Below are positions 1-6,924 of a stretch of 33,958 bases of DNA, one piece after another. The notes under the pieces were generated by a model, which was given only the letters and a program-made list of their open reading frames with translations, did no database searches and was not told the origin of the DNA. The stretch's first letter is position 1; each line of letters opens with the position of its first letter. The DNA is from Dehalococcoidia bacterium. GTDB lineage: Bacteria; Chloroflexota; Dehalococcoidia; Lucifugimonadales; UBA1123. Both the position numbers and the translations under genes were made by a program. The stretch spans positions 14,793 through 48,750 of the forward strand of contig JAGWBK010000015.1 of assembly GCA_021295915.1 (NCBI GenBank), read 5' to 3'.

Positions 1-87
1 GAGGCGGTCTGCCAGAGAGTTGAAGATCGACGCGGCCATCTGACTTCTTCCAGCGTTGTGGACGCAGACGAACAGCGTGGTGGTCAT
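1..87 (-). CDS. arsC: Arsenate reductase / low-molecular-weight phosphatase-like protein, N-terminal 29 residues
   Basis: Only the first 29 codons are inside the window; the gene runs off the left edge. The visible N-terminus reads MTTTLFVCVHNAGRSQMAAS, which carries the P-loop CxxNxxRS/(Q)MA of the thioredoxin-coupled ArsC and low-molecular-weight tyrosine phosphatase fold, with the nucleophilic Cys at residue 8. The HNAGRSQMA form is the arsenate-reductase variant. Its ATG overlaps the TGA stop of the upstream aquaporin frame (ATGA), so the two are translationally coupled. ArsC reduces arsenate to arsenite. The pairing with an aquaglyceroporin matches the aqpS-arsC arrangement known from Sinorhizobium meliloti, where arsenite leaves through the channel. 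The remainder of the protein cannot be seen, so a phosphatase role is not excluded. Confidence 0.8.
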   Translation of the reverse strand, partial: MTTTLFVCVHNAGRSQMAASIFNSLADRL

Positions 88-919
88 GAACTTTCTCTCC
101 TCACGTTCCCATTACTGGATGACGTGATGCGCTGAAGTCCGGGCCTTAACAGGTACTCGTGGACTGCGGCGCCGATTGGAGCGCCAATCATGGGCCCGAC
201 GATGTATACCCAGAAACCATTCGAAGGTCCAGGGATCGCGATGCTGCCCCAGCCCGCTAGGAATGCTACGATGCGCGGCCCGAAATCCCTGGCAGGATTC
301 CAACCTGCCTGGGTCAGCGGAGCAAACAGGCTGATCACAGGAGAGGTGTCATGTTCCTGGTAGACAGCCCGGCGTTTCGTCGGTCTGTCAGGGAAAAGAT
401 GACCAGAGCAAGAATCGCAGTGCCGAATCCCTCGACGAAAGCCGCTCCCGCGGGTGAGATTAGCGCAGCAGCATCTGGGCCGGTGCCATACATGGCGGGA
501 TTCGGGAAGTACTCCCCGAACATCATTGCTGAAAGCTGGCTACCGGCCTCTCCTCTCACTATGCCGTTGTCCGATTCGAAGCGAACAATGAACGGTGAAA
601 AGACGGCCAGAATGGTCACTCCGGCGAGAATGGCCCCGAGAAGTTGGGCTGTCCAGTAGAGAGGAAGCATTCGGAAGGAGAACTCGGAGCGTCTGAAGAT
701 GGCAAACGCCAGGCTAACTGCCGGATTGAGGTGCGCACCGGATACGTTCGCGGACACGTAGATTGCAAGCGCAACGCCAAAGGCCCACACCACGGCTACC
801 TGCCACAGGCCCATCTGGGCCCCTGTCGCCACGGCTGCTGCAACCGAACCAATGCCAAACAGCACCAGGATGTATGTCCCAATAGTTTCGCCCATGAACG
901 CGCGAGTTGATCCGCGCAT
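84..919 (-). pseudogene. Aquaglyceroporin (MIP family), frame broken by a short deletion
   Basis: Two adjacent frames together encode one MIP-family channel. The upstream frame (to stop at 335) holds the first NPA box (HLNPAVSLAFA) and helices 1 to 5, ending ...NMTPLL-stop. The downstream frame (338 to 84) begins GTG-ATC-AGC and holds ISLFAPLTQAGWNPARD, the second NPA box followed by R-D, the form typical of glycerol facilitators. In the family the two parts are joined by about seven or eight residues of transmembrane helix 5/6; here that segment is missing and the frame shifts by one (missing length 3k+1 nt, about 22 nt if the usual spacing applies). I start at the ATG at 919, which opens MRGSTRAFMGETIGTY; an in-frame TTG at 1000 would overlap the previous gene. 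The channel would be inactive as written. Coupling to arsC suggests a former or actual arsenite/glycerol channel. An assembly error is possible. Confidence 0.8.
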
Positions 920-981
920 TACAGGGCTAGCGCTCTCGACCGAGGACGGTCGATTCCCAGGAACAGATGACACAGCGTCCC

Positions 982-2475
982 TCAGTTCCCGGCTACCCAA
1001 CTCGTTCGACTCTCTCTGGCCCGGAAGGCAGTTAGGTCAGTTGACGCCTGCTTTTCGAAGCTGAAGTCCGAGGTCAGCGAAGTCGGCAGCAGTAGCGCCG
1101 CCTTAAGGAACGACTCAAGGTCCGGTATGTTGTAGATGTTGATCTCGTAGCCCCAGCTCTCCAGCGCGTCCAGGACCTGCCGCCTGAGGAGATTCTTCCA
1201 GTTTATGGACACTCGACTTATGCCCCATTCGGTGACGCTGGAGAGGATACGCTGAGCCTCCTCCGGCATGGCAAGTACCAGGGGCGCCATAAAGTCTACC
1301 GGACACTGGATTACGGCGTCAGGGAATTCGTTACGGAGCTTTCTGAACCCATCCTCGCCGAGGACATCGACAGTTGCGCTGAACCACAGTTGAGGGAAGT
1401 TCCCACCCCGAGACTTGATCTCTTTCATGAGCTTTCCGAGGGTGGGACCGTTCTCCATAATGTCGAGCTTTACCGACCGACCTGCGTCGTAACAGAAGCT
1501 TAGAAGCTCGCCAAGTTCCATGGGGTCGCCCGGCAACGCTTCGTCGATTGGGTCAAGATTCAGCACGAGCCTTCCAGTCGCAGGGTTCGTTCGCACTGCA
1601 GCCTCGCACCACTGGACGTCCGATCCGATAAAGCGGCTCAGGCTGTCCCGGTCATTGACTCCGTGCCAGACGAATTGGACGTGCCTTGGCAGGTCTTCAG
1701 GGGATGCCAGTTCCGCGATGTCGTACTTGTCCCCGCTGACCGTAGTTCGTGGAAGTCTTGAGCGCGCCGTTTCGAAGAGTGTGTCCGCGTGGAGGAGTAG
1801 AATATCGCCTGCATCCTCCATGTCAGCGACCGCCTCCAGGTTGGCAGGCTCGTTGTCGATGAACGCCACTACACGATAGCCCTTGTTCTGGAAGTATCGG
1901 ATACCCTCACACTTCGCGCACTCGATCTTTTTCTCCCAGGTATAGGGGCTCATATAGACGAGGTCATCCCTGAAGTAGACCTTGAACTCACTGCCCAGCG
2001 CATTGAGTGAACGGAGAGTGTCGGCCCTAAGACGCTCAGTTCGAGCGGTATTGATGCCGACGCTTGTTCCCGGCTGAATCTGGAACCAGCGCATCACCTC
2101 CATGACGCCAGCATAGGGTCGATGGGACTCCAGCATGACGTCGCTGTCCCAGTATCTCTTCCTATACCAGGAGATGACATCAGCCTTGACGTCATCGCTA
2201 AGGTGCGGCATTCCTTCGAGGAGTGCATCGATCTGGTTCTCGCTTACATCGATGTCGCGCAGGCCGATCTCGGGAAAGTAGCTGGTCAGGTGCTTCTGGT
2301 CGTACTCGCGAAGCAGACGCAGAACCATGTGCCTGAGGTCGACTATGGTGCCGTCGACATCAAACAGGACGATAAGCTGGTCGTCAGGAAACGCGGACCG
2401 CATCTGCTGGTAGTGAGATGCCAGCCTTCGCATCCAGCTTGACTCTCGTTGGTCAGAGTAAGTGGCATTGTTCAT
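982..2475 (-). CDS. HAD-superfamily hydrolase fused to a FAM151/menorin-like (DUF2181-like) domain
   Basis: The 497-residue protein has two parts. Residues about 33-240 form a HAD phosphatase-like domain: motif I DVDGT with nucleophile Asp39 and Asp41, motif II Thr143 in INTART, a Lys pair at 182-183, and motif IV FIDNEPAN around Asp207. Residues about 262-470 begin VQFVWHGVND and continue with an alternating strand/helix pattern (LDPID, VKLDIMENGP, LWFSATVD, INIYNIPDLESFL) that resembles the FAM151/menorin DUF2181 barrel, related to glycerophosphodiester phosphodiesterases. The HAD assignment is firm; the second domain is recognised by eye only. No signal peptide or membrane segment is seen, so it is probably cytosolic. 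There is no clear Shine-Dalgarno before the ATG. It sits between the corrinoid cluster and the aquaporin/arsC pair on the same strand. The substrate is unknown; a phosphate or phosphodiester is a guess. Confidence 0.75.
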   Translation of the reverse strand: MNNATYSDQRESSWMRRLASHYQQMRSAFPDDQLIVLFDVDGTIVDLRHMVLRLLREYDQKHLTSYFPEIGLRDIDVSENQIDALLEGMPHLSDDVKADVISWYRKRYWDSDVMLESHRPYAGVMEVMRWFQIQPGTSVGINTARTERLRADTLRSLNALGSEFKVYFRDDLVYMSPYTWEKKIECAKCEGIRYFQNKGYRVVAFIDNEPANLEAVADMEDAGDILLLHADTLFETARSRLPRTTVSGDKYDIAELASPEDLPRHVQFVWHGVNDRDSLSRFIGSDVQWCEAAVRTNPATGRLVLNLDPIDEALPGDPMELGELLSFCYDAGRSVKLDIMENGPTLGKLMKEIKSRGGNFPQLWFSATVDVLGEDGFRKLRNEFPDAVIQCPVDFMAPLVLAMPEEAQRILSSVTEWGISRVSINWKNLLRRQVLDALESWGYEINIYNIPDLESFLKAALLLPTSLTSDFSFEKQASTDLTAFRARESRTSWVAGN

Positions 2476-2481
2476 GAGTTC

Positions 2482-2490
2482 ACAATACCA
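2482..2490 (-). promoter_or_regulatory. Possible extended -10 element giving a leaderless transcript
   Basis: On the minus strand TGGTATTGT is followed by six bases (GAACTC) and then the ATG of the HAD/FAM151 gene. TATTGT matches the -10 consensus at five of six positions and has the TG extension. Transcription would start at about the A of the start codon, which fits the absence of a ribosome-binding site. No -35 hexamer at normal spacing is visible. Weak call. Confidence 0.3.
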
Positions 2491-2546
2491 GCGTAATGTT
2501 AATTGCTCATCAACGCCGCTTTAAGGGAAGTTATAAACCCTAAAGT

Positions 2547-2795
2547 CTATAATTCCCAGGCGGCCCTGTAGTCCAGCTTGTCATCGCCGGTGCACACGAA
2601 CAACTCTCCACTCGGAACGCTTCGGTCCTGGTTACGGCATCCGAAGCCAGCCGTGCATCGACTCTGGGCGTTCTTGTACGGACACCGGTACTTGGATACT
2701 TCGTTGGCAGTCTCATTGATGCCTCGGAATATATCCTCGAGGCGCAACATGCTGCGACGGTACTTTTGAGGGTCGAACGGCGCCCGGTCCGCCAC
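2547..2795 (-). CDS. Small four-cysteine protein of the corrinoid methyltransferase cluster
   Basis: I do not recognise this 82-residue protein. It has no signal peptide or membrane helix. Four cysteines at about residues 38, 47, 53 and 68 (spacing C-x8-C-x5-C-x14-C) lie in the C-terminal half and could bind a metal or an iron-sulfur cluster. The GTG start shares its first G with the last base of the TAG stop of the corrinoid-protein gene, so the two are translationally coupled and probably act together. A role in handling or reactivating the corrinoid protein is plausible but is inferred only from position and the cysteines. It is the last gene of the cluster. Confidence 0.7.
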   Translation of the reverse strand: MADRAPFDPQKYRRSMLRLEDIFRGINETANEVSKYRCPYKNAQSRCTAGFGCRNQDRSVPSGELFVCTGDDKLDYRAAWEL

Positions 2796-3553
2796 TACGC
2801 TACCGGCACCGGCTCTTCAGCTTCGAGCAGACCGACGAACCGCTTAGCCATGTCGACGCACTCCATAGCGTCCTTGCCGTAGCCGTCTGCGCCAAAGTCG
2901 TCAGCGAACTCCTGTGTGAGGGGTGCGCCGCCAACCATGATCTTCACGATGTCCCTCAGACCGTTCTCCTCGAATGCGTCGATGGTCCGGCCCATATTAG
3001 GCATCGTAGTCGTGAGAAGCGCCGACATTCCTAGAACGTCTGCCTCGTGCTCGACGACCGCGTCGATGAATTCGTCAGGTGAAGTATCGACGCCGAGGTC
3101 GTGGACAACAAACCCGGCTCCACGCAGCATCATGATGCACAGGTTCTTTCCTATGTCGTGGAGGTCGCCCTTCACGGTGCCCATGATGATGGTACCGACT
3201 GGTTCAACACCAGACTCCGAGAGAATTGGCTCGATGTGTGCCATGCCGGCCTTCATTGCCCGGGCGGCGACAAGCACCTCTGGAACGAAAATCACGTTGT
3301 CCCTGAACTTGATGCCTACGATCGCCATACCTGCAATGAGACCGTCATCGAGAATGGTGTTTGCGGAAAATCCATCACCAAGAGCCTGGACCGTAAGTCG
3401 ATCTACCTCGTGGTGACTTCCCACGATCAACTCGTAGCTGATCTGTTGCATAAGCGGATCAGCGTGGTCCCACTGTCCGCGAATGTGGTCCTGTTCGAAC
3501 TGCCTGGTAACCCAGCCAAGTTCTTGTTTGAGTCCCTCATGGACTACCGGCAT
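2795..3553 (-). CDS. Corrinoid (B12-binding) methyl-carrier protein, MtbC/MttC type
   Basis: This 252-residue protein carries the methyl group on a bound corrinoid. Residues about 30-110 form the helical cap (B12-binding 2 domain). Residues about 115-245 form the Rossmann-like cobalamin domain with the signature GTVKGDLHDIGKN, in which His132 is the lower axial cobalt ligand, followed by GMSALLTTTM and the nucleotide-loop pair VGGAP. The length is slightly above the 210-220 usual for MtbC/MttC/MtmC, with the extra residues at the N-terminus. The ATG start at 3553 is preceded by GAGAGAG. The gene lies 79 nt downstream of an MtaA-like methyltransferase and overlaps the small cysteine protein by one base. 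The carrier role is secure; the methyl donor is not, because no MttB/MtgB-type first methyltransferase is nearby. Confidence 0.9.
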   Translation of the reverse strand: MPVVHEGLKQELGWVTRQFEQDHIRGQWDHADPLMQQISYELIVGSHHEVDRLTVQALGDGFSANTILDDGLIAGMAIVGIKFRDNVIFVPEVLVAARAMKAGMAHIEPILSESGVEPVGTIIMGTVKGDLHDIGKNLCIMMLRGAGFVVHDLGVDTSPDEFIDAVVEHEADVLGMSALLTTTMPNMGRTIDAFEENGLRDIVKIMVGGAPLTQEFADDFGADGYGKDAMECVDMAKRFVGLLEAEEPVPVA

Positions 3554-3632
3554 GTCTGCTCTCTCTCACTGGTTCTTTGGGCGGTCGCACGGATTCTAGC
3601 AAGCCTCAAGTTTGGCAATCTAGGCGGTCTGC

Positions 3633-4670
3633 TCAGGCGTTGGTCTCGCACCACTCCCTTACCGCTTCAGGTATCGCAATCAGGTTCTCCAGCTTGGTCG
3701 CCAGGGGGATCGCGCATTCGGGAGCGATCATCTGCACTCCAGCGTCCAGGCAGGCAAACACCTCTTCACGCACCTCGGCAGGTCCACGTGCGTACAGCGT
3801 AGTCGGGTTGTTTATGTTTCCAACAAGCCCGATCTTGCCCTCTACCATGTCCATCGCGGCCTGAGGGTCGTTCTTGGAATCGAAGTGGAAATATGCCATC
3901 CCGGTATCTGCGATGTAGGGCATCCTGTCCAGTGTGTTGCCGCAAATGTGCAGAATGAGAGGCACGTTCAACCTCTCCGACATTTCGATGTGAATGTCCT
4001 GGAGGAAACGGCGGTAGTACTCGCCGCTCACCAGATCACCGGTCGCATGGTCGGGAAAGGTTAGAGCGTCAGCGCCTGCCGCGATCTGGGCCTCACCGAA
4101 CATCACCGACAGCTCCTTCAACTTGTGAAGACAGCGCATCGTCTCTTCGGGATCATCAATCGTCATGAGCAGAAAGTTTTCGACTCCGAAGACGTGGTAT
4201 GCCAGCGTCCACGGCCCCATGGTCTTGCCGATGATGGCGACCTCATCGCCGATTTCCTGCTTGAGAATCTCGATCGACTTGGTAATCGCGATGTTGTCTG
4301 GGTGCTCGAGGAACCCTGAGGGAATGTTTACGTCCCGTGAGTCCTTCCATATTGGCCGGTACATACGCACGGTAGGCCAGTTGTCCTTGTCCTCCCACTG
4401 CATGTCGCAGCCCAGAGCCGACGACTCCTGGATGATCGTAAAGTATGGCGCAACAGCATCGAAACCCAATTCGGTGTAGCCCGTAGCGGCCAGTCGAGCC
4501 GCAAGCTCCGGGTCACGACAAGCGTCCGGGAATGGAGCGTCCACGAGGTCCATCAGATCGACTGTGGCCACGTTCGTGGGATTGGCCACTGGAGGCCTGT
4601 CCACTGGCTGGCGGTTCAGCGCAGCCATGGTCCGTTCTCGTGGAGTCATCGTCTCTGTGAATACCATCAT
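3633..4670 (-). CDS. MtaA/UroD-family methylcobamide methyltransferase
   Basis: This 345-residue protein of the uroporphyrinogen decarboxylase superfamily has the zinc-thiol methyltransferase signature rather than that of a decarboxylase: LILHICGNT gives His241-x-Cys243 and Cys319 follows in IAPECAIP, the H-x-C...C zinc site of MtaA/MtbA/CmuA-type enzymes. The N-terminus (MTPRERTMAALNRQPVDRPP) is the usual family start. Such enzymes move a methyl group between a corrinoid protein and a thiol or folate acceptor in the cytoplasm. CAGGAG lies about 4 nt before the ATG. It lies upstream of its likely partner, the corrinoid protein. Coenzyme M is not expected in a typical bacterium, so the acceptor could be homocysteine, folate or another thiol; this is unresolved. 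Confidence 0.85.
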   Translation of the reverse strand: MMVFTETMTPRERTMAALNRQPVDRPPVANPTNVATVDLMDLVDAPFPDACRDPELAARLAATGYTELGFDAVAPYFTIIQESSALGCDMQWEDKDNWPTVRMYRPIWKDSRDVNIPSGFLEHPDNIAITKSIEILKQEIGDEVAIIGKTMGPWTLAYHVFGVENFLLMTIDDPEETMRCLHKLKELSVMFGEAQIAAGADALTFPDHATGDLVSGEYYRRFLQDIHIEMSERLNVPLILHICGNTLDRMPYIADTGMAYFHFDSKNDPQAAMDMVEGKIGLVGNINNPTTLYARGPAEVREEVFACLDAGVQMIAPECAIPLATKLENLIAIPEAVREWCETNA

Positions 4671-4731
4671 GGTCTCCTGTTAGATAGCCTGTCAGCCTAG
4701 TGTCGGCGCAGTGACAGCCCAATTCGGAGGG

Positions 4732-5409
4732 CTAGAGTGGCGTGAATCCCAGCGTGCTCGTGGTCATCTGACCTCGTATCGCTTCAGCCTCCAGCATGGA
4801 TTCCACGGCGCTTATGTTCCTGGAGTAGGGTAGAAGCAGCCGCACCAGCTCATCGTGTTGCCAGCCGCACGAGAAAGCGACTTCCGTGTCTCCCACTTTC
4901 TCCATCTCGCCGTATCGCATGAATCCAGCGACGACCATGCGGAGTCTCAAAGTAGGATTCTTCACATCACCTTCGCCGGCAACGTGATATTGGTAGCCGT
5001 CATCCGTATTGGCTCCCGTAGTGGTCAGCATCAAGTTGGACTTCGAGTCCTTAATGGTCATGGATCCTGTTGGGTGAGTGAAGTCAGGCGCCTTCGTCAC
5101 GGCCTGCGTTAACAGGAACTTCACTGGTCTCATGTGGACCACGCCGCATGGGAACGAAAACTGGATGTCCGATCCTTCTACGGGCCGCACGCCACCTAAT
5201 CGGACCATCTGGTCACGAATCTGCTTGAGCCGTTCCTCAACACCGGAAGCCTGACTGAAACTCCATGCAGTACAGATGCCGTCCTTGTAATACAGGCCGA
5301 CGGAAATGTTCTTGAAGTGCGGGTCCATGGGTACGAGTTCAAGGCAAGAACCTATTTCTTTCAGCTTCTCGGATACCATTCCTCGCTTGGCTATCGCTGG
5401 CTGTGTCAT
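4732..5409 (-). CDS. Unrecognised protein with duplicated CGxxH motif, corrinoid cluster
   Basis: I do not recognise this 225-residue protein. It appears to be an internal duplication: FSFPCGVVH (Cys88, His92) in the first half and VAFSCGWQH (Cys181, His185) in the second, each followed by a Leu-rich helix ending near LLTQAV or LLLPYS. The 93-residue spacing and similar flanks suggest two copies of one alpha/beta unit, and the paired Cys/His could bind a metal or contact a cofactor. There is no signal peptide or membrane segment. I start at the ATG at 5409 because GAGGAAG lies 5 nt upstream; an in-frame ATG at 5448 would add 13 residues but lacks such a site. It lies between the homocysteine methyltransferase and the MtaA-like gene on the same strand, so it is probably a dedicated component of the same pathway. 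Confidence 0.75.
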   Translation of the reverse strand: MTQPAIAKRGMVSEKLKEIGSCLELVPMDPHFKNISVGLYYKDGICTAWSFSQASGVEERLKQIRDQMVRLGGVRPVEGSDIQFSFPCGVVHMRPVKFLLTQAVTKAPDFTHPTGSMTIKDSKSNLMLTTTGANTDDGYQYHVAGEGDVKNPTLRLRMVVAGFMRYGEMEKVGDTEVAFSCGWQHDELVRLLLPYSRNISAVESMLEAEAIRGQMTTSTLGFTPL

Positions 5410-5481
5410 CGTCGCTTCCTCACGAGATTTCAATTCTTGCGTACTCACTGATTACCGCAAAATGGGCGCAAGCGCCGCCGA

Positions 5482-6384
5482 TTACTTTACGGCGGCTCGC
5501 AGGGCCCTGATGTGGTCAGGCCCGGTACCGCAGCACCCACCGAGGACGTTTATGCCCATGTCGGCGAGCCGCTTGAACCGTTCTGCCATGAATTCGGGAC
5601 CTTCGTTGTAGATGATCTGCCCGCCCTTCATGTCCGGAATGCCAGCGTTGGAGTGGATCAACATCAGGCCGTCGTCTGCTGCGCGCATCTGCACGGCGAG
5701 ATCGACCATCTTATCGATTCCGTTTCCGCAGTTCGCGCCCACTACGTCAGCACCAGCCTCACGAAGATCGTGCACTGCCTTTTCAGGAGTCACGCCCATC
5801 ATGGTGAAGAAACCTCGTGGCCCGAGATCGAAGACCATGGTTGCGAACACAGGCAGGTTGGTGTTTTCCTTGGCGGCCCGGATGCCAGTAACTGCCTCTT
5901 CTAACGCCATCTGGGTCTCTACCAAAATCGCATCGGCTCCACCATCAGCCAGGGCAGTAATCTGTTCGGCGAGAGCGTCGTACATCTCGGACTCACTGAC
6001 GCCGTCAGGAAGAGGCTCCATCATCTCTCCAGTAGGACCTACCGAAGCTGCAACGAAGTGTTGGTCGGAAGGCCTCTGACTGGCGGCGTGCTCAGCAGCA
6101 AGCCGGTTAAATTCTTCTACCTGGCCCTCATACCCGTACTTCTTCTGCATGAATTTGGATCCGCCAAACGAGTTGGTCAACACAATGTCGGACCCGGCGG
6201 CGAAGTAGTCGCGTGCCATACCTCGGACTATGTCAGGATGGCTCGCGTTGAACTCCTCGGGACAGCCTCCGGCTTCAAGTCCTCGCTGCTGCAAGTAGGT
6301 CCCGGTTGCTCCATCAGAGATCAGGACCTCCCCAGCGGAGACTCGGTCCAGGATTGTTTTTATGCCCTTTTGGCCAGTCGCCAT
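5482..6384 (-). CDS. Homocysteine S-methyltransferase family protein
   Basis: This 300-residue protein matches the stand-alone homocysteine-binding domain of MetH/BHMT/MmuM enzymes. It opens with ISDGATGTYLQQRG and has the three zinc cysteines: Cys219 in GANCGNG and Cys284-Cys285 in LGGCCGTGPDH. TNSFGG near residue 70 is also characteristic. The domain activates homocysteine as a thiolate to receive a methyl group and form methionine. No folate (pterin-binding) or reactivation domain of MetH is present. With the separate corrinoid protein in the same cluster, methyl-corrinoid could be the direct donor, a split MetH-like arrangement. Use of S-methylmethionine or betaine as donor is an alternative. 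The start is ATG, 26 nt after the preceding gene. Confidence 0.88.
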   Translation of the reverse strand: MATGQKGIKTILDRVSAGEVLISDGATGTYLQQRGLEAGGCPEEFNASHPDIVRGMARDYFAAGSDIVLTNSFGGSKFMQKKYGYEGQVEEFNRLAAEHAASQRPSDQHFVAASVGPTGEMMEPLPDGVSESEMYDALAEQITALADGGADAILVETQMALEEAVTGIRAAKENTNLPVFATMVFDLGPRGFFTMMGVTPEKAVHDLREAGADVVGANCGNGIDKMVDLAVQMRAADDGLMLIHSNAGIPDMKGGQIIYNEGPEFMAERFKRLADMGINVLGGCCGTGPDHIRALRAAVK

Positions 6385-6410
6385 TACTTACCTACCTGAA
6401 GAAAAGTGGT

Positions 6411-6752
6411 TCACTGCTCAAGCCAGTGATCGATCGCACCAGGTGTCGTATCACGTCGTCCCTCACGCTGAAGATCTCGAATTCGGGCGACGAAGTCTTT
6501 GGGAAAGGCGTTGTTCAACTTCGCCGCCGATTCGTCGGCCGCAGCCTCGGCCGAACCGCTTAGTTCCTTGAACTCCCCCCATTCCCATGCCATGAGGTAG
6601 TCGTCCGTACCTGCTGAACCGTCGAACATTGCTACGGCGTCGACGCCTTCCTGAAACCGGGGATCGAGTTGCCGCGAGACTGTGCCTGAGTCATCCTGAG
6701 CCTGGACTTGAACGGGAATTTCTTTCCAGTACATTATTCGGACTTTGGCCAC
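6411..6752 (-). CDS. Virulence_fact family (PF13769-like) small protein
   Basis: This 113-residue protein begins MAKVRIMYWKEIPVQVQAQD and continues with a conserved LDPRFQEGVDAVAM and TDDYLMAWEW. That is the pattern of the Virulence_fact family (the conserved domain of staphylococcal CvfC), whose biochemical role is unknown to me. GTG start; GGAAAGG lies just upstream and a perfect TATAAT lies about 40 nt before the start codon. It is the first gene of the corrinoid cluster and ends 26 nt before the homocysteine methyltransferase. The position suggests an accessory role in one-carbon or methyl transfer; nothing in the sequence shows catalysis. No signal peptide. Confidence 0.75.
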   Translation of the reverse strand: MAKVRIMYWKEIPVQVQAQDDSGTVSRQLDPRFQEGVDAVAMFDGSAGTDDYLMAWEWGEFKELSGSAEAAADESAAKLNNAFPKDFVARIRDLQREGRRDTTPGAIDHWLEQ

Positions 6753-6792
6753 GGCTGCCTTTCCGTTTCCTCACCTGATGCGATTCATCGAG

Positions 6793-6798
6793 ATTATA
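6793..6798 (-). promoter_or_regulatory. -10 hexamer TATAAT for the corrinoid methyltransferase cluster
   Basis: A perfect TATAAT on the minus strand lies about 40 nt upstream of the first gene of the cluster. A -35 candidate (TTGAAT) is 21 nt away, longer than ideal. It lies in the 172-nt space between this cluster and the divergent hydrolase gene. Confidence 0.5.
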
Positions 6799-6924
6799 GC
6801 GCAACTGGCTAATTTACTGATTCAATGCGGCGATTCATGCCCGGTTGCGATGCAACTCCCGTTGTGGTTGACTGTGGCCCGGCATCCGTTCGCCCGGAGA
6901 AGTACATTTTGGAGGCTAAAGGCA

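Noticed and set aside
3101-3802. Long plus-strand open frame across the corrinoid gene and the end of the MtaA-like gene
   Set aside because: It lies opposite two strongly supported genes, has no family motifs and no ribosome-binding site.
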